Source: Nitrososphaerota archaeon
GTDB lineage: Archaea > Thermoproteota > Nitrososphaeria > Nitrososphaerales > Nitrosopumilaceae
Length of the DNA stretch: 64,000 nucleotides
Direction: 5' to 3'
NCBI GenBank assembly: GCA_016201435.1
Contig: JACQCT010000015.1
Location: forward strand, 20,339-84,338
Shown here: one piece after another, positions 37,472 through 44,982 of the stretch
How positions within the stretch are numbered: the first letter of the stretch is position 1
How the letters are laid out: every line of letters begins with the position of its first letter
Translations under genes and position numbers: made by a program
The notes under the pieces: model-generated
Told to the model about the DNA's origin: nothing
Database searches by the model: none
Seen by the model: only the letters and a program-made list of their open reading frames with translations

Positions 37472-38002
37472 TTATTTATAGGATATCTCGTCTAAAATTT
37501 CTAGAATTTCTTTACTCTTTATGTCCTTTTTTGCAGATTCAAAAAATAACGCAAGTTTGTCTTTTGGATGTCCTTCTGCATTATATTTTAAAGATTGTAT
37601 TGCCATTTCTAGACGATCAATTTCATGCATCAATAATGATTCTTTGGAAGTTCCATCTTGGAATTCGCTCCATATTTTTTCATATTCAATTGAAATTTCT
37701 GATGGAAGTCTTGAAAGAATTTCATTCATCGTTTGATTTTCAATTTCTTTTTTATCGTTTTTAGAAATTTCTTCTGGTGTGAAATCTCCAGTAATGGATT
37801 CTGAAAGATCATGTAGTAGTGCCATCTTTAGCATTCTTTCAGTATCGAGTTTTTTTAAATCAGAAAAAACCATCGTCATAACAGCCACACTAAATGAATG
37901 GTCAGCTACTGATTCAGGATGTGCTATGCCGATTTTTTCCTTCCATCCCTTGCGGGGAGTTTTTTTTAACTCTGATACGATATAAAAAAAATCAAATAAC
38001 AT
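37472..38002 (-). CDS. HD-domain phosphohydrolase (YfbR/HDDC2-like)
   Basis: 176 residues of the HD superfamily. Metal ligands: His in ADHSFSVAV, and HD in ALLHDLSESITGDFTPEEI, followed by the distal HEIDRLEMAIQ aspartate, as in the YfbR/HDDC2 group of 5'-deoxynucleotidases. It probably dephosphorylates deoxynucleoside monophosphates. The 187 bases upstream hold the promoters of this and the adenosyltransferase gene; a palindrome GTTC-TAACC-GAAC is at 38119-38131. Confidence 0.88.
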   Translation of the reverse strand: MLFDFFYIVSELKKTPRKGWKEKIGIAHPESVADHSFSVAVMTMVFSDLKKLDTERMLKMALLHDLSESITGDFTPEEISKNDKKEIENQTMNEILSRLPSEISIEYEKIWSEFQDGTSKESLLMHEIDRLEMAIQSLKYNAEGHPKDKLALFFESAKKDIKSKEILEILDEISYK

Positions 38003-38189
38003 TAAAATTCCTTTTTATTGTTATGCGCTAAATTTTTTGATTTAATTGCATGTTTATCATTTAGGTTATTCTTGCAAATTAAATGTAATTTATCATGAAT
38101 ATGTAGTGAATTTGACATGTTCTAACCGAACTATTTGTACTATTAAATAATTCGAACAAGATAAAAGCGTCTAAACTACCAATCAATTA

Positions 38190-38729
38190 TTGGTAAAAAT
38201 CTATACAAAAACTGGTGATGATGGTTCTACAGGTCTCATAGGAGGCAATCGTATACGAAAATCTAGTCCTAGAATAATCGCATATGGCACAGTAGATGAA
38301 TTGAACTCGTCACTTGGAATTGCACTCTCCTTAAAACTAGATACTGACATTGCAAATTTATTGACAAAAATTCAAAATGATTTGTTTGTAGTTGGTGCAG
38401 ACTTGGCTAATCCAGATTTAAAAAATACTACAAACAGAATTACAGATGACATGGTACAGTTTCTTGAACATAGTATAGATAATCTAGAAAAGGAATTGAG
38501 TCCAATTTCTTATTTCATATTGCCTGGAGGAGACCAAATCGCATCACAAGTACACATGGCCCGTGCAATATCGCGTAGAGCAGAAACTAGCATTGTATAT
38601 TTGGCAGAAATTGAAGAAATAAACAAGACATGCAAGATTTACATAAACAGATTAGCAGACTTGCTTTTTATTATAGCCCGTGTTATCAATAAAAGAAAAA
38701 CGATTAATGACATTGCCTGGAAAAAATAA
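38190..38729 (+). CDS. ATP:cob(I)alamin adenosyltransferase, PduO type
   Basis: 179 residues from a TTG start. The N-terminal KIYTKTGDDGSTGLIGG, the central YGTVDELNSSLGIAL and the C-terminal FILPGGDQIASQVHMARAISRRAE and LSDLLF-like (NRLADLLFIIAR) motifs identify the PduO type, which adds the adenosyl group to make coenzyme B12. It fits with the cobalt importer at 23 kb. TATA-like TATTAAATAA at 38141-38150 with a GTTC-N5-GAAC palindrome just upstream. Confidence 0.94.
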   Translation: MVKIYTKTGDDGSTGLIGGNRIRKSSPRIIAYGTVDELNSSLGIALSLKLDTDIANLLTKIQNDLFVVGADLANPDLKNTTNRITDDMVQFLEHSIDNLEKELSPISYFILPGGDQIASQVHMARAISRRAETSIVYLAEIEEINKTCKIYINRLADLLFIIARVINKRKTINDIAWKK

Positions 38730-38769
38730 AGACACACTTTAATTCCCCAAGAATTGGATATTTCGATGT

Positions 38770-38843
38770 GCCGCCGTAGCTCAGCCCGGGAGAGCACTCG
38801 GCTGAAGACCGAGCTGTCGCGCGTTCAAGTCCCGCCGGCGGCA
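38770..38843 (+). tRNA. tRNA-Phe (GAA)
   Basis: 74-nt cloverleaf: acceptor GCCGCCG/CGGCGGC with discriminator A, D-stem GCTC/GAGC, anticodon stem CTCGG/CCGAG around the loop CTGAAGA (anticodon GAA), and T-loop TTCAAGT. No intron, no encoded CCA. The T-stem GCGCG/CCCGC has one C-C opposition (38822 and 38832); the rest is fully paired. Confidence 0.96.
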
Positions 38844-38933
38844 CTACTGTAATTTTATTAATTAGATCATCTGATCTACGAACAATCTTGAGACAAGTTT
38901 AATAATATGGTCTCCAATTTTGGTTAATCGTAA

Positions 38934-39158
38934 TTGGCAAAAGATAAGAAAAAAGAGACAAAGAAAAAAAGATCTAGTGAAAAAAAGAAAAAGGCACCAG
39001 CAAAAGCTAAGCCAAAACTAAAACAAGATTTGGTTTCTAGTGATGATGCAGGAATTATCGTAGTAGAAGACGATACAAATATGGACAAGGAAGCTGAGCT
39101 TGAGGCACGTAAAGCGTATCTTGAAGAAGCACGTTCTCAAGAAGCTTCAGAAGATTAA
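38934..39158 (+). CDS. Small Lys-rich protein
   Basis: 74 residues from a TTG start. The first 30 residues are almost all Lys/Ala/Ser/Glu (a nucleic-acid- or ribosome-binding type tail), the rest acidic with a helical ELEARKAYLEEARSQEA end. No family. The contrast of a basic head and acidic tail is the only visible feature. Start uncertain, because in-frame ATGs are late. Confidence 0.6.
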   Translation: MAKDKKKETKKKRSSEKKKKAPAKAKPKLKQDLVSSDDAGIIVVEDDTNMDKEAELEARKAYLEEARSQEASED

Positions 39159-39254
39159 TTCTAGCATCTGCTTATTTTTAATGCATACATCATCATTGTA
39201 TGAAAATCGTTTTAAAAGATCATACTTATCCATACGTGAATCATAATACCATTA

Positions 39255-39494
39255 ATGCGTGCGCTTTGTCTAATTGCTGTTAAACCAGGTAAGGTAGATA
39301 ATGTAATACTGACACTTCGAAAAATTCGCAAGGTAGTACGAGAAATAATGATTGTAACAGGTAGAGCTGATATTGCTGTAGTCCTTCAAGGAACAATTGA
39401 TGAAATCAATAATATTGTAATAGATTTTAAGAAGATTAGAGAAATTGTAACTACTGAAACTCTAATTGAGGTGGAGGTAAATTTGGGATGGTAA
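39255..39494 (+). CDS. Stand-alone Lrp/AsnC ligand-binding (RAM) domain, first of pair
   Basis: 79 residues with the beta-alpha-beta-beta-alpha-beta pattern of the Lrp/AsnC C-terminal effector domain (KVDNVILTLRKIRKVVREIMIVTGRADIAVVLQGTID...EVNL). There is no DNA-binding domain. It overlaps the next gene by seven bases, so the two are probably made together and may form a mixed oligomer binding an amino acid. Confidence 0.82.
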   Translation: MRALCLIAVKPGKVDNVILTLRKIRKVVREIMIVTGRADIAVVLQGTIDEINNIVIDFKKIREIVTTETLIEVEVNLGW

Positions 39495-39706
39495 AAGCAG
39501 TAGTACTGGTAAAATCCCCAAAAAAACTTATTGCTGCAAGATTGCGAATGGTAAAATCAGTATATGATTCGTTTCCAGTAAGTGGTCAATTTGACGCAGT
39601 GGCTTTAATCGATGTTAAATCATTGTCACAGATAAAAGATGTTACCTCCGAAATTCAAAACATCAAAGGGGTAGAAAGAACGGAAACAATGGTTCAAGTA
39701 ATATAG
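39488..39706 (+). CDS. Stand-alone Lrp/AsnC ligand-binding (RAM) domain, second of pair
   Basis: 72 residues of the same Lrp/AsnC effector fold (KSPKKLIAARLRMVKSVYDSFPVSGQFDAVALIDVKS...GVERTETMVQVI). It also lacks a helix-turn-helix. The overlap with the preceding gene implies coupled translation. Such half-proteins can modulate full Lrp regulators or act as amino-acid sensors; no target is visible here. Confidence 0.82.
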   Translation: MVKAVVLVKSPKKLIAARLRMVKSVYDSFPVSGQFDAVALIDVKSLSQIKDVTSEIQNIKGVERTETMVQVI

Positions 39707-39743
39707 CATAAGGGTTTTTAACAAAGTATATTCAAACTTCATT

Positions 39744-40154
39744 ATGAACATAAAGCATCTTGGTAGCGTAATAATTGCAGTATCAAACTTGGGAAAATCT
39801 GTAAAATTTTACAATGAAATAATAGGCATGCCAATTAAAAACAAAAGAGAAAACTGGGTAGAACTTGGAAAGCAAGGGGCTTCAGTTATTTTACATCCAG
39901 CTACCACTAAAATAAACACAGGTACATCTATTGAGAATGGCATTGTAATTGGTCTCGTTGTTGGTGATATCCAATCAGCCATTCAAGAACTAAAATCACA
40001 AAACGTTACAATATACAGAGACATTGAATCTCACAAGGCAGGTACAAACGCAATAGTTTTGGATCCTGATAAATACATGATATCTTTGTTTGAGCCTGTT
40101 CCGCCAGATAGTGCAAAACAAGCACGCGGATTCCACGGTTTTGCTCCACTCTAG
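39744..40154 (+). CDS. VOC/glyoxalase-family protein
   Basis: 136 residues with paired beta-alpha-beta-beta-beta modules of the vicinal-oxygen-chelate superfamily (LGSVIIAVSNLGKSVKFYNEIIGMP; GLVVGDIQSAIQELKSQNVTIYRD; VLDPDKYMISLFEP). Metal ligands resemble a glyoxalase or dioxygenase site (H5 and E in LFEP), but substrate is not predictable. The stop overlaps the convergent hypothetical gene by four bases. Confidence 0.82.
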   Translation: MNIKHLGSVIIAVSNLGKSVKFYNEIIGMPIKNKRENWVELGKQGASVILHPATTKINTGTSIENGIVIGLVVGDIQSAIQELKSQNVTIYRDIESHKAGTNAIVLDPDKYMISLFEPVPPDSAKQARGFHGFAPL

Positions 40155-40543
40155 ATTATTTTTTTGATTTTACTAATTATTTTATCTAACAAATTTAGGG
40201 GGACATTCATATCTACTGAAATATAATAAATCCCTTCTTTTCTTTGAAATGCAACCAAAGTAACTTTATCATGTTTAAAAATTGCACAATCCATACTACC
40301 TATTGCATTATCATTTGAGCGCCGCATTGTTAATAGAGTTGAAATTAGAAAAAATTCGTTTCTAGCTGGTTCTGATTTCAAATGTATCTTGGTGCCAGGT
40401 CTTATTATTCCAGTCAGGGTTCTTCCATACTCATTGATTAATCCTACATATCTTACCGATTTTGATGATAGGAGAATTTTTTGGCATTTTTTTCTATAAA
40501 TAGAAATATCTTCTTGCCATTTCTCGGCTGGAGTTTTTACCAT
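40151..40543 (-). CDS. DUF6659-like conserved archaeal protein
   Basis: 130 residues with the pattern I associate with the DUF6659 family of Nitrososphaerota (VRYVGLINEYGRTLTGIIRPG; FLISTLLTMRRSNDNAIGSMDCAIFKHDKVTLVAF; YYISVDMNVP). Soluble, no catalytic motif. The family name is from memory. These proteins are multi-copy in related genomes, and their function is unknown. Confidence 0.7.
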   Translation of the reverse strand: MVKTPAEKWQEDISIYRKKCQKILLSSKSVRYVGLINEYGRTLTGIIRPGTKIHLKSEPARNEFFLISTLLTMRRSNDNAIGSMDCAIFKHDKVTLVAFQRKEGIYYISVDMNVPLNLLDKIISKIKKII

Positions 40544-40579
40544 ATTCAGGATAACTTTACAGGCTTTATAAAGATGGAT

Positions 40580-40948
40580 TTATTTCTGTTTTTGTTTTTC
40601 CAAGTCTTTTTTTAATACGGCGTTTTCTTTTTTTAGTTGCTCGTTTTCGACTTGAAGTGCATTAATAGAATTTACTCCTTTATGCATAGGGTGTGATGGA
40701 CCAAATTGGTTTGGTGCTAAATCAAAAAGCCCAGCTGCATATTGTTGGAACATTGTGTAAAAATCCGATAATCTTTCAAGCATTAGTGAATTGTCTCGAA
40801 TTATGTTGTCTTTCAGCTTACCGGTCATAGTTATGCCACGAGGATGATTTGCCATTGGAGGTAAACGTGGAAATGCAAATGGACTATTTACCATGTTTTG
40901 ATATTGATTGTAAAACTCTAACATTTTTTTTGTATCCATATTCCACAT
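40580..40948 (-). CDS. Hypothetical protein with C-terminal coiled coil
   Basis: 122 residues. A helical N-terminal two thirds (MDTKKMLEFYNQYQNM; SDFYTMFQQYAAGLFDLAP) and a Lys/Glu-rich coiled coil (NALQVENEQLKKENAVLKKDLEKQKQ). The FY-MFQQYAAGLFDLAP segment and helical layout recall the PhaE subunit of polyhydroxyalkanoate synthase, but no phaC is nearby and the similarity is weak. Listed as hypothetical. Confidence 0.65.
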   Translation of the reverse strand: MWNMDTKKMLEFYNQYQNMVNSPFAFPRLPPMANHPRGITMTGKLKDNIIRDNSLMLERLSDFYTMFQQYAAGLFDLAPNQFGPSHPMHKGVNSINALQVENEQLKKENAVLKKDLEKQKQK

Positions 40949-41047
40949 ATGTTTATGAGGTTTTTTGCCCCTTATTTCACCTTTACGTGTTAAAAATTAG
41001 GCATCATACATAAAACAGGTTGTCAACCGGCGATCATTTTTTATCAA

Positions 41048-41066
41048 GATCAGCTGATCGCTGATC
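41048..41066. promoter_or_regulatory. Palindrome GATCAGCTGATC with repeated half-site
   Basis: A perfect 12-bp palindrome (41048-41059) immediately followed by a third GCTGATC (41060-41066), in the 149-base gap before the 49-residue zinc-protein gene. A second inverted repeat GGTTG-T-CAACC lies at 41018-41028. They are just upstream of a TTATAG TATA-like element (about 41067-41073). Possible operator. Confidence 0.4.
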
Positions 41067-41097
41067 CTTATAGAAGCCACAGATCTCATTTGATAAA

Positions 41098-41247
41098 ATG
41101 ACAAAAACAATATCTATGTGTTGTATAAAATGTAAAAAAAATATACTTTCAACTGATTTGTACAAAATTGTAATGTACGTTGTTGGTGAAAAGTTTACCG
41201 ATCATCATTATGAGCACATTGAATGCCCTGATAATTTTACAATTTAA
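41098..41247 (+). CDS. 49-residue Cys/His protein
   Basis: Short frame read directly from the sequence: ATG at 41098, TAA at 41245-41247. MCCIKCKK gives C8, C9 and C12; DHHYEHIEC gives H36, H37, H40 and C43. This is a plausible treble-clef-like zinc site. The TTATAG element about 28 nt upstream fits a leaderless start. It overlaps the end of the convergent cyclase gene by four bases. Confidence 0.55.
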   Translation: MTKTISMCCIKCKKNILSTDLYKIVMYVVGEKFTDHHYEHIECPDNFTI

Positions 41248-42038
41248 TCAACTAGAGCATAAACACGATAAAGTTTTCCAGTCTCTCTGTCATGATAAGT
41301 CCACTGATTTCCATACCACTCGACTTCTTTGAATGATTGTTTTAACGAAGGATGTAATTTTTCATAAACATCTTCTCCTATTAAGATCTGATTTGGTCTG
41401 GCAAGAGCTGTTATCTTTGCGGTAATACTCATTGCAGGTCCAAGTATGTCTACATGTGATCTTGTCTGGTCTGATCCGTATCTTACTATGGTGTTTTCTC
41501 CATAATCCATGCCAATTTTCACGCGAAGTTCTGGGTAATCATATTCACTAAGGATTGGATTTATTCCTCTTTCTATTACATCGATCATAGTTCTTGCACA
41601 GTTGACAGCACTATCAGCTATTAAAAGCGGGCTATCTTCTGTAACAAAATATCCTATTACCGCATCTCCTACATATTTTAGAACATACCCTTCATGATGT
41701 TTTATAACATATCCCATCTCTTGAGAAAAGGAACTTAGGATAATTCCTAACTTTTCTGTAGGTAATTGTAATGTCATCTCTGTAGACCCAACTAGATCGA
41801 CAAAGACTACAATCATAGGTAACTTCATGTCTACATGTGAGCGCAAAAATTGATCCGACGCATCTATGGTATAATCATACTCGTAACCTTTCTTAAGGGA
41901 ACTCCATACTCTTTTTTGGGTTTGCTTGATTAGTGATTCGGTATCTAATGTGCCTTCTTTACTTGCCCCTAGCATCATGTCTATTATGTTATTAGTAGAC
42001 ATTGGGTCAGATTTTGCTTCAGAAGAGTCTTTACTCAA
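41244..42038 (-). CDS. Class III adenylate/guanylate cyclase-domain protein
   Basis: 264 residues: an unassigned N terminus (1-72), then a class III cyclase domain. Metal aspartates are present in VVFVDLVGSTEM (D81) and LKYVGDAVIGYF (D125). Candidate base-selecting residues (K121, D198) fit ATP. The transition-state segment, usually G-x-x-VN-x-AAR, reads GPAMSITAK, with Ser in place of Asn (204) and Lys in place of Arg (208), so activity may be reduced or altered. A 43-residue zinc-ribbon gene lies 14 bases upstream on the same strand. Confidence 0.85.
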   Translation of the reverse strand: MSKDSSEAKSDPMSTNNIIDMMLGASKEGTLDTESLIKQTQKRVWSSLKKGYEYDYTIDASDQFLRSHVDMKLPMIVVFVDLVGSTEMTLQLPTEKLGIILSSFSQEMGYVIKHHEGYVLKYVGDAVIGYFVTEDSPLLIADSAVNCARTMIDVIERGINPILSEYDYPELRVKIGMDYGENTIVRYGSDQTRSHVDILGPAMSITAKITALARPNQILIGEDVYEKLHPSLKQSFKEVEWYGNQWTYHDRETGKLYRVYALVD

Positions 42039-42052
42039 GATGTTTGTCTCCT

Positions 42053-42184
42053 TTATTCAAGGGGAAAATTCACTCCGCACACTGGGCATTGACCACGTTC
42101 GCCTTTGTATTTGATATCAAAATACTGAACAATCTCTACATTACAATTCCAACAAATTATCTTCTTAAAAGACGCCTTAGGCAT
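42053..42184 (-). CDS. 43-residue zinc-ribbon protein, probable operon partner of the cyclase
   Basis: Short frame read directly from the sequence: ATG at 42184-42182, TAA at 42055-42053. It has two CxxC knuckles, IICWNCNVE (C11, C14) and GQCPVCGVNF (C33, C36), the exact layout of a one-zinc ribbon. It lies 14 bases before the cyclase gene, so both are probably on one transcript. The divergent gene at 42274 starts 89 bases away. Function unknown. Confidence 0.65.
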   Translation of the reverse strand: MPKASFKKIICWNCNVEIVQYFDIKYKGERGQCPVCGVNFPLE

Positions 42185-42273
42185 AGTTTGATATGTAAAT
42201 TTTATACTATTTGGTATAAAAACAAACGGAATTTCTTCATATCAAATTTAAGTGAGACTAGGAAGGAAAAACC

Positions 42274-43113
42274 ATGCAAATCCCAGCAAAGTCCCAAGAC
42301 GAATTTATTAAATCAATGACAGAAAAAAGCCAGAAAATAAGGTCGTTATTTTTGGAACATATTGTTACACTGACAAAAAATGTAGATGTAAAAGTTATGC
42401 TAGGGGATGGTACTGTTTCTGAACAGCGTACTTTCGATCCTGCGTTAGTTAGACAGTTTTATGGTGAACTATTAAAAAAATTACCAGTTTGGAAGACACA
42501 GGGTCTCTCAACTTCAAATGAAAAAGATCTAAGACGTGTCTTTATTAGATTTGAAGCAAGAGAGGGGAATTATCTTTTGACAGGATATCTCTCTTTACAA
42601 TATCACGCATTATTATTTTACAAATTAAACCATAGGGTCATTGACGTACAAAAGGAACTTGCAGATATAACTGACAAGATAAATGAACTTGAAACCAATC
42701 TTGCACCAAAAGGAGATCAGATGATTCAAGAAAAATTAAAAGAATTAGGCTATGAAACAGTAGATCAGCAAAAACTCTTTGAAATTTTATTCCAAAACGA
42801 CAATCTTGCCAAAGAAATGATTGAGCAGGTCTATTCTAATACGGATGAAAATTTTGCTCAATTGACAAAAAGACGTTCAGATCTGTTCAATGAGCTTGAT
42901 AACATGCTAATTGAGATTTATCACACTGTTCCAGTGATGATTGATGAGATGAAAATGATAGGAGCAGAAGAGGGATGTCTGTGCCAATTTGATCTTGAGC
43001 ATTTAAAGAACGAAACCAAAGAAGGAAATTTTGATCCAGTAAGAATTTCTCCAAAAATAAAAGAAAAATTATTGGAAAAAATGGATGAAGTATTTAGTGT
43101 AATGAAAAATTAA
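42274..43113 (+). CDS. Coiled-coil hypothetical protein
   Basis: 279 residues, soluble, mostly helical with a coiled coil around 125-150 (DVQKELADITDKINELETNL) and a CLC pair near residue 236. No domain recognised. A TTTAAGTG TATA-like box at about 42244-42251 lies 27 nt upstream. Divergent from the zinc-ribbon/cyclase pair. Confidence 0.68.
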   Translation: MQIPAKSQDEFIKSMTEKSQKIRSLFLEHIVTLTKNVDVKVMLGDGTVSEQRTFDPALVRQFYGELLKKLPVWKTQGLSTSNEKDLRRVFIRFEAREGNYLLTGYLSLQYHALLFYKLNHRVIDVQKELADITDKINELETNLAPKGDQMIQEKLKELGYETVDQQKLFEILFQNDNLAKEMIEQVYSNTDENFAQLTKRRSDLFNELDNMLIEIYHTVPVMIDEMKMIGAEEGCLCQFDLEHLKNETKEGNFDPVRISPKIKEKLLEKMDEVFSVMKN

Positions 43114-43156
43114 AAATTGTTTATATTCTAGTTCTTTTTTATAATTTAATAATTTA

Positions 43157-43229
43157 GTCAAGGGGTCTATGGAACTGGATGCAAGGCACCATCATATGGG
43201 GAGTTGATGCCGCGCGACCCCTCGACACA
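43157..43229 (+). ncRNA. Candidate H/ACA-like structured RNA
   Basis: In the 254-base gap before ilvA, GTCAAGGGGTC (43157-43167) pairs with GACCCCTCGAC (43216-43226), 11 pairs with one A-C mismatch. CATC (43190-43193) pairs with GATG (43206-43209) as an inner stem, leaving an asymmetric internal loop. The outer stem is followed at once by ACA (43225-43229 region), as in archaeal H/ACA guide RNAs, and an upper GGA...TGA pair could make a kink-turn. TATA-like TTTATATT lies near 43120-43127. No guide target was established. Confidence 0.42.
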
Positions 43230-43367
43230 GATCTATGATCCCTACAAAATAGTATTTAGCCTTTTCCTGATCGATGTAAATTTTATTCAAACAAGACATC
43301 TTTATGTATTTTTTATGCCAATTTTTCATTAAAATCAAAAATACATGCGCTCTTTAGCGAACAACGT

Positions 43368-44618
43368 TTGGCAAGAAACCAAATATACAGTAAGAGATCT
43401 GATGAATTTGTGAATCTTACTTTTGATGATATAATAAAATCGCGAAAAATCCAGGGCAGCGTTATACGTAAAACTCCAATGGAGATGTCTGCAACATTTA
43501 GCCAGATTACAGGCTCTCAAGTTTATCTAAAATCAGAATGCCTACAAAAAACGGGCTCATTTAAGGTGAGAGGTGCGTATGCAAAAATTGCTACTTTATC
43601 AAAAGACGAAAAGAAAAAAGGAGTAATTGCCGCATCTGCAGGAAATCATGCACAAGGAGTTGCATTTGCATCTGCACTAGAAAAAATCCCATGTACAATA
43701 GTAATGCCTGTGACAGCATCACCTGCCAAAGTTGCTGCAACAAGATCATATGGAGCAAATGTTATACTCAGTGGAACCATATATGATGAATCGTGGTCTA
43801 AAGCATTAGAATTATCGCAAAAGACAGGATCTCAGATAGTTCACGCATTTGATGATGAGAAAGTAATAGCTGCACAGGGAGTGATTGGATTAGAAATTTT
43901 GGAATCGTTGCCAGACGTCGATGAAATTTATCTACCTATAGGTGGAGGAGGCTTGGCAGCAGGAGTTTTGAAAGCAGTAAAGACAAAAAAACCAAAAGTA
44001 AAAGTAATTGGTGTACAGTCTACAGCATTTCCTGCAATGAAAAAGTCTGTTGATTCTGGCAAGCTTGAATCAGTAAAAGGACAAATGACAATAGCAGATG
44101 GTATCTCTGTAAAAAAACCTGGTGAGTTTACATTTAAGATAATAAATGAATTAATTGATGATATAGTTCTTGTAGATGACTCTCAGATCATAAAAGCAAT
44201 GTTTCTCTTAATGGAGAGAACAAAGATGGTAGTAGAGCCTGCAGGTGCAGTTAGTCTAGCTTATTTGCTTGACAAAAGACCATCTAAGGGAAAGAAAGTA
44301 GTACCAATACTTTCAGGTGGAAATGTTGACATGTATTTGCTTGGACAGATTGTGGCCAAAGGTCTTACAGAAATGGGAAGAATGGTGAAAATATTCATCA
44401 TATTAACAGACAAACCAGGTGCACTCAAAGAAGTAGTTGATGTAATTTCTGCACTAAGTGTGAATATAGTAGAGGTAGTGCATGACAGGTTGAGTACAAG
44501 TATACCTGCAGGTACTGCAGGTGTGACATTAAGTCTGGAGACGGAAAATGAAAAACATGCTCAAAAACTGATAAACTATCTAAAGGAAAAGAACATCCAG
44601 TTTAAGATAATGACCTAA
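43368..44618 (+). CDS. ilvA: Threonine dehydratase with C-terminal ACT domain
   Basis: PLP enzyme converting threonine to 2-oxobutyrate for isoleucine. The PLP lysine is in KTGSFKVRGAYAKI, the phosphate loop in LPIGGGGLAAGV, plus SAGNHAQGVAFAS. The C-terminal 75 residues are an ACT domain (VKIFIILTDKPGALKEVVDVISALSVNIVEVVHDR), giving likely allosteric control. 416 residues from a TTG start, the length of the short biosynthetic/catabolic IlvA type. Complements ilvD in the window. Confidence 0.93.
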   Translation: MARNQIYSKRSDEFVNLTFDDIIKSRKIQGSVIRKTPMEMSATFSQITGSQVYLKSECLQKTGSFKVRGAYAKIATLSKDEKKKGVIAASAGNHAQGVAFASALEKIPCTIVMPVTASPAKVAATRSYGANVILSGTIYDESWSKALELSQKTGSQIVHAFDDEKVIAAQGVIGLEILESLPDVDEIYLPIGGGGLAAGVLKAVKTKKPKVKVIGVQSTAFPAMKKSVDSGKLESVKGQMTIADGISVKKPGEFTFKIINELIDDIVLVDDSQIIKAMFLLMERTKMVVEPAGAVSLAYLLDKRPSKGKKVVPILSGGNVDMYLLGQIVAKGLTEMGRMVKIFIILTDKPGALKEVVDVISALSVNIVEVVHDRLSTSIPAGTAGVTLSLETENEKHAQKLINYLKEKNIQFKIMT

Positions 44619-44642
44619 AATTTTGTAACTAATTCGTGGGTG

Positions 44643-44917
44643 GTGACACGGAGAGTAGACGAAGTTTTGGTTAAGGTAAAGGTGATGTGAACAATAACAA
44701 AATGGAGAGGCTAAACGGTGAGATTCGTGACCGAGAGAAGGTAATGAGAGGTCTAAAGAAGAAAAACACGCCTATTTTGACAGGTTACCAGTTGTTTCAT
44801 AACTACATTAGACCTCATCAAGGTCTTGAGGGTTTGACGCCTGCTGACAAGTGCGGAATTAAGATTGAAGGAGAGAACAAATGGATTACTTTGATTCAGA
44901 ATGCAAGTCAAGAGTAA
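44643..44917 (+). pseudogene. Decayed transposase (DDE/rve type) with internal deletion and frameshift
   Basis: Residual insertion-sequence transposase. 44687-44917 reads as the C-terminal end of a DDE transposase: NKMERLNGEIRDREKVMRGL holds the catalytic Glu, followed by GYQLFHNYIRPHQGLEGLTPADK. Just upstream in another frame (44643-44687) is RRVDEVLVKVKV, like the first-Asp segment of the same family. The middle of the enzyme is gone, and a lost base appears to shift the frame. No terminal inverted repeats were found. An immobile relic. Confidence 0.75.
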
Positions 44918-44982
44918 TAGACATAATTCATTTCTAATAATTTCAACAGGGATCTATTTTTATCAATGAACCTATAAGATCG

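Noticed and set aside
40580..40948. PhaE subunit of PHA synthase
   Set aside because: Only a weak helical resemblance and no phaC nearby; kept as hypothetical.
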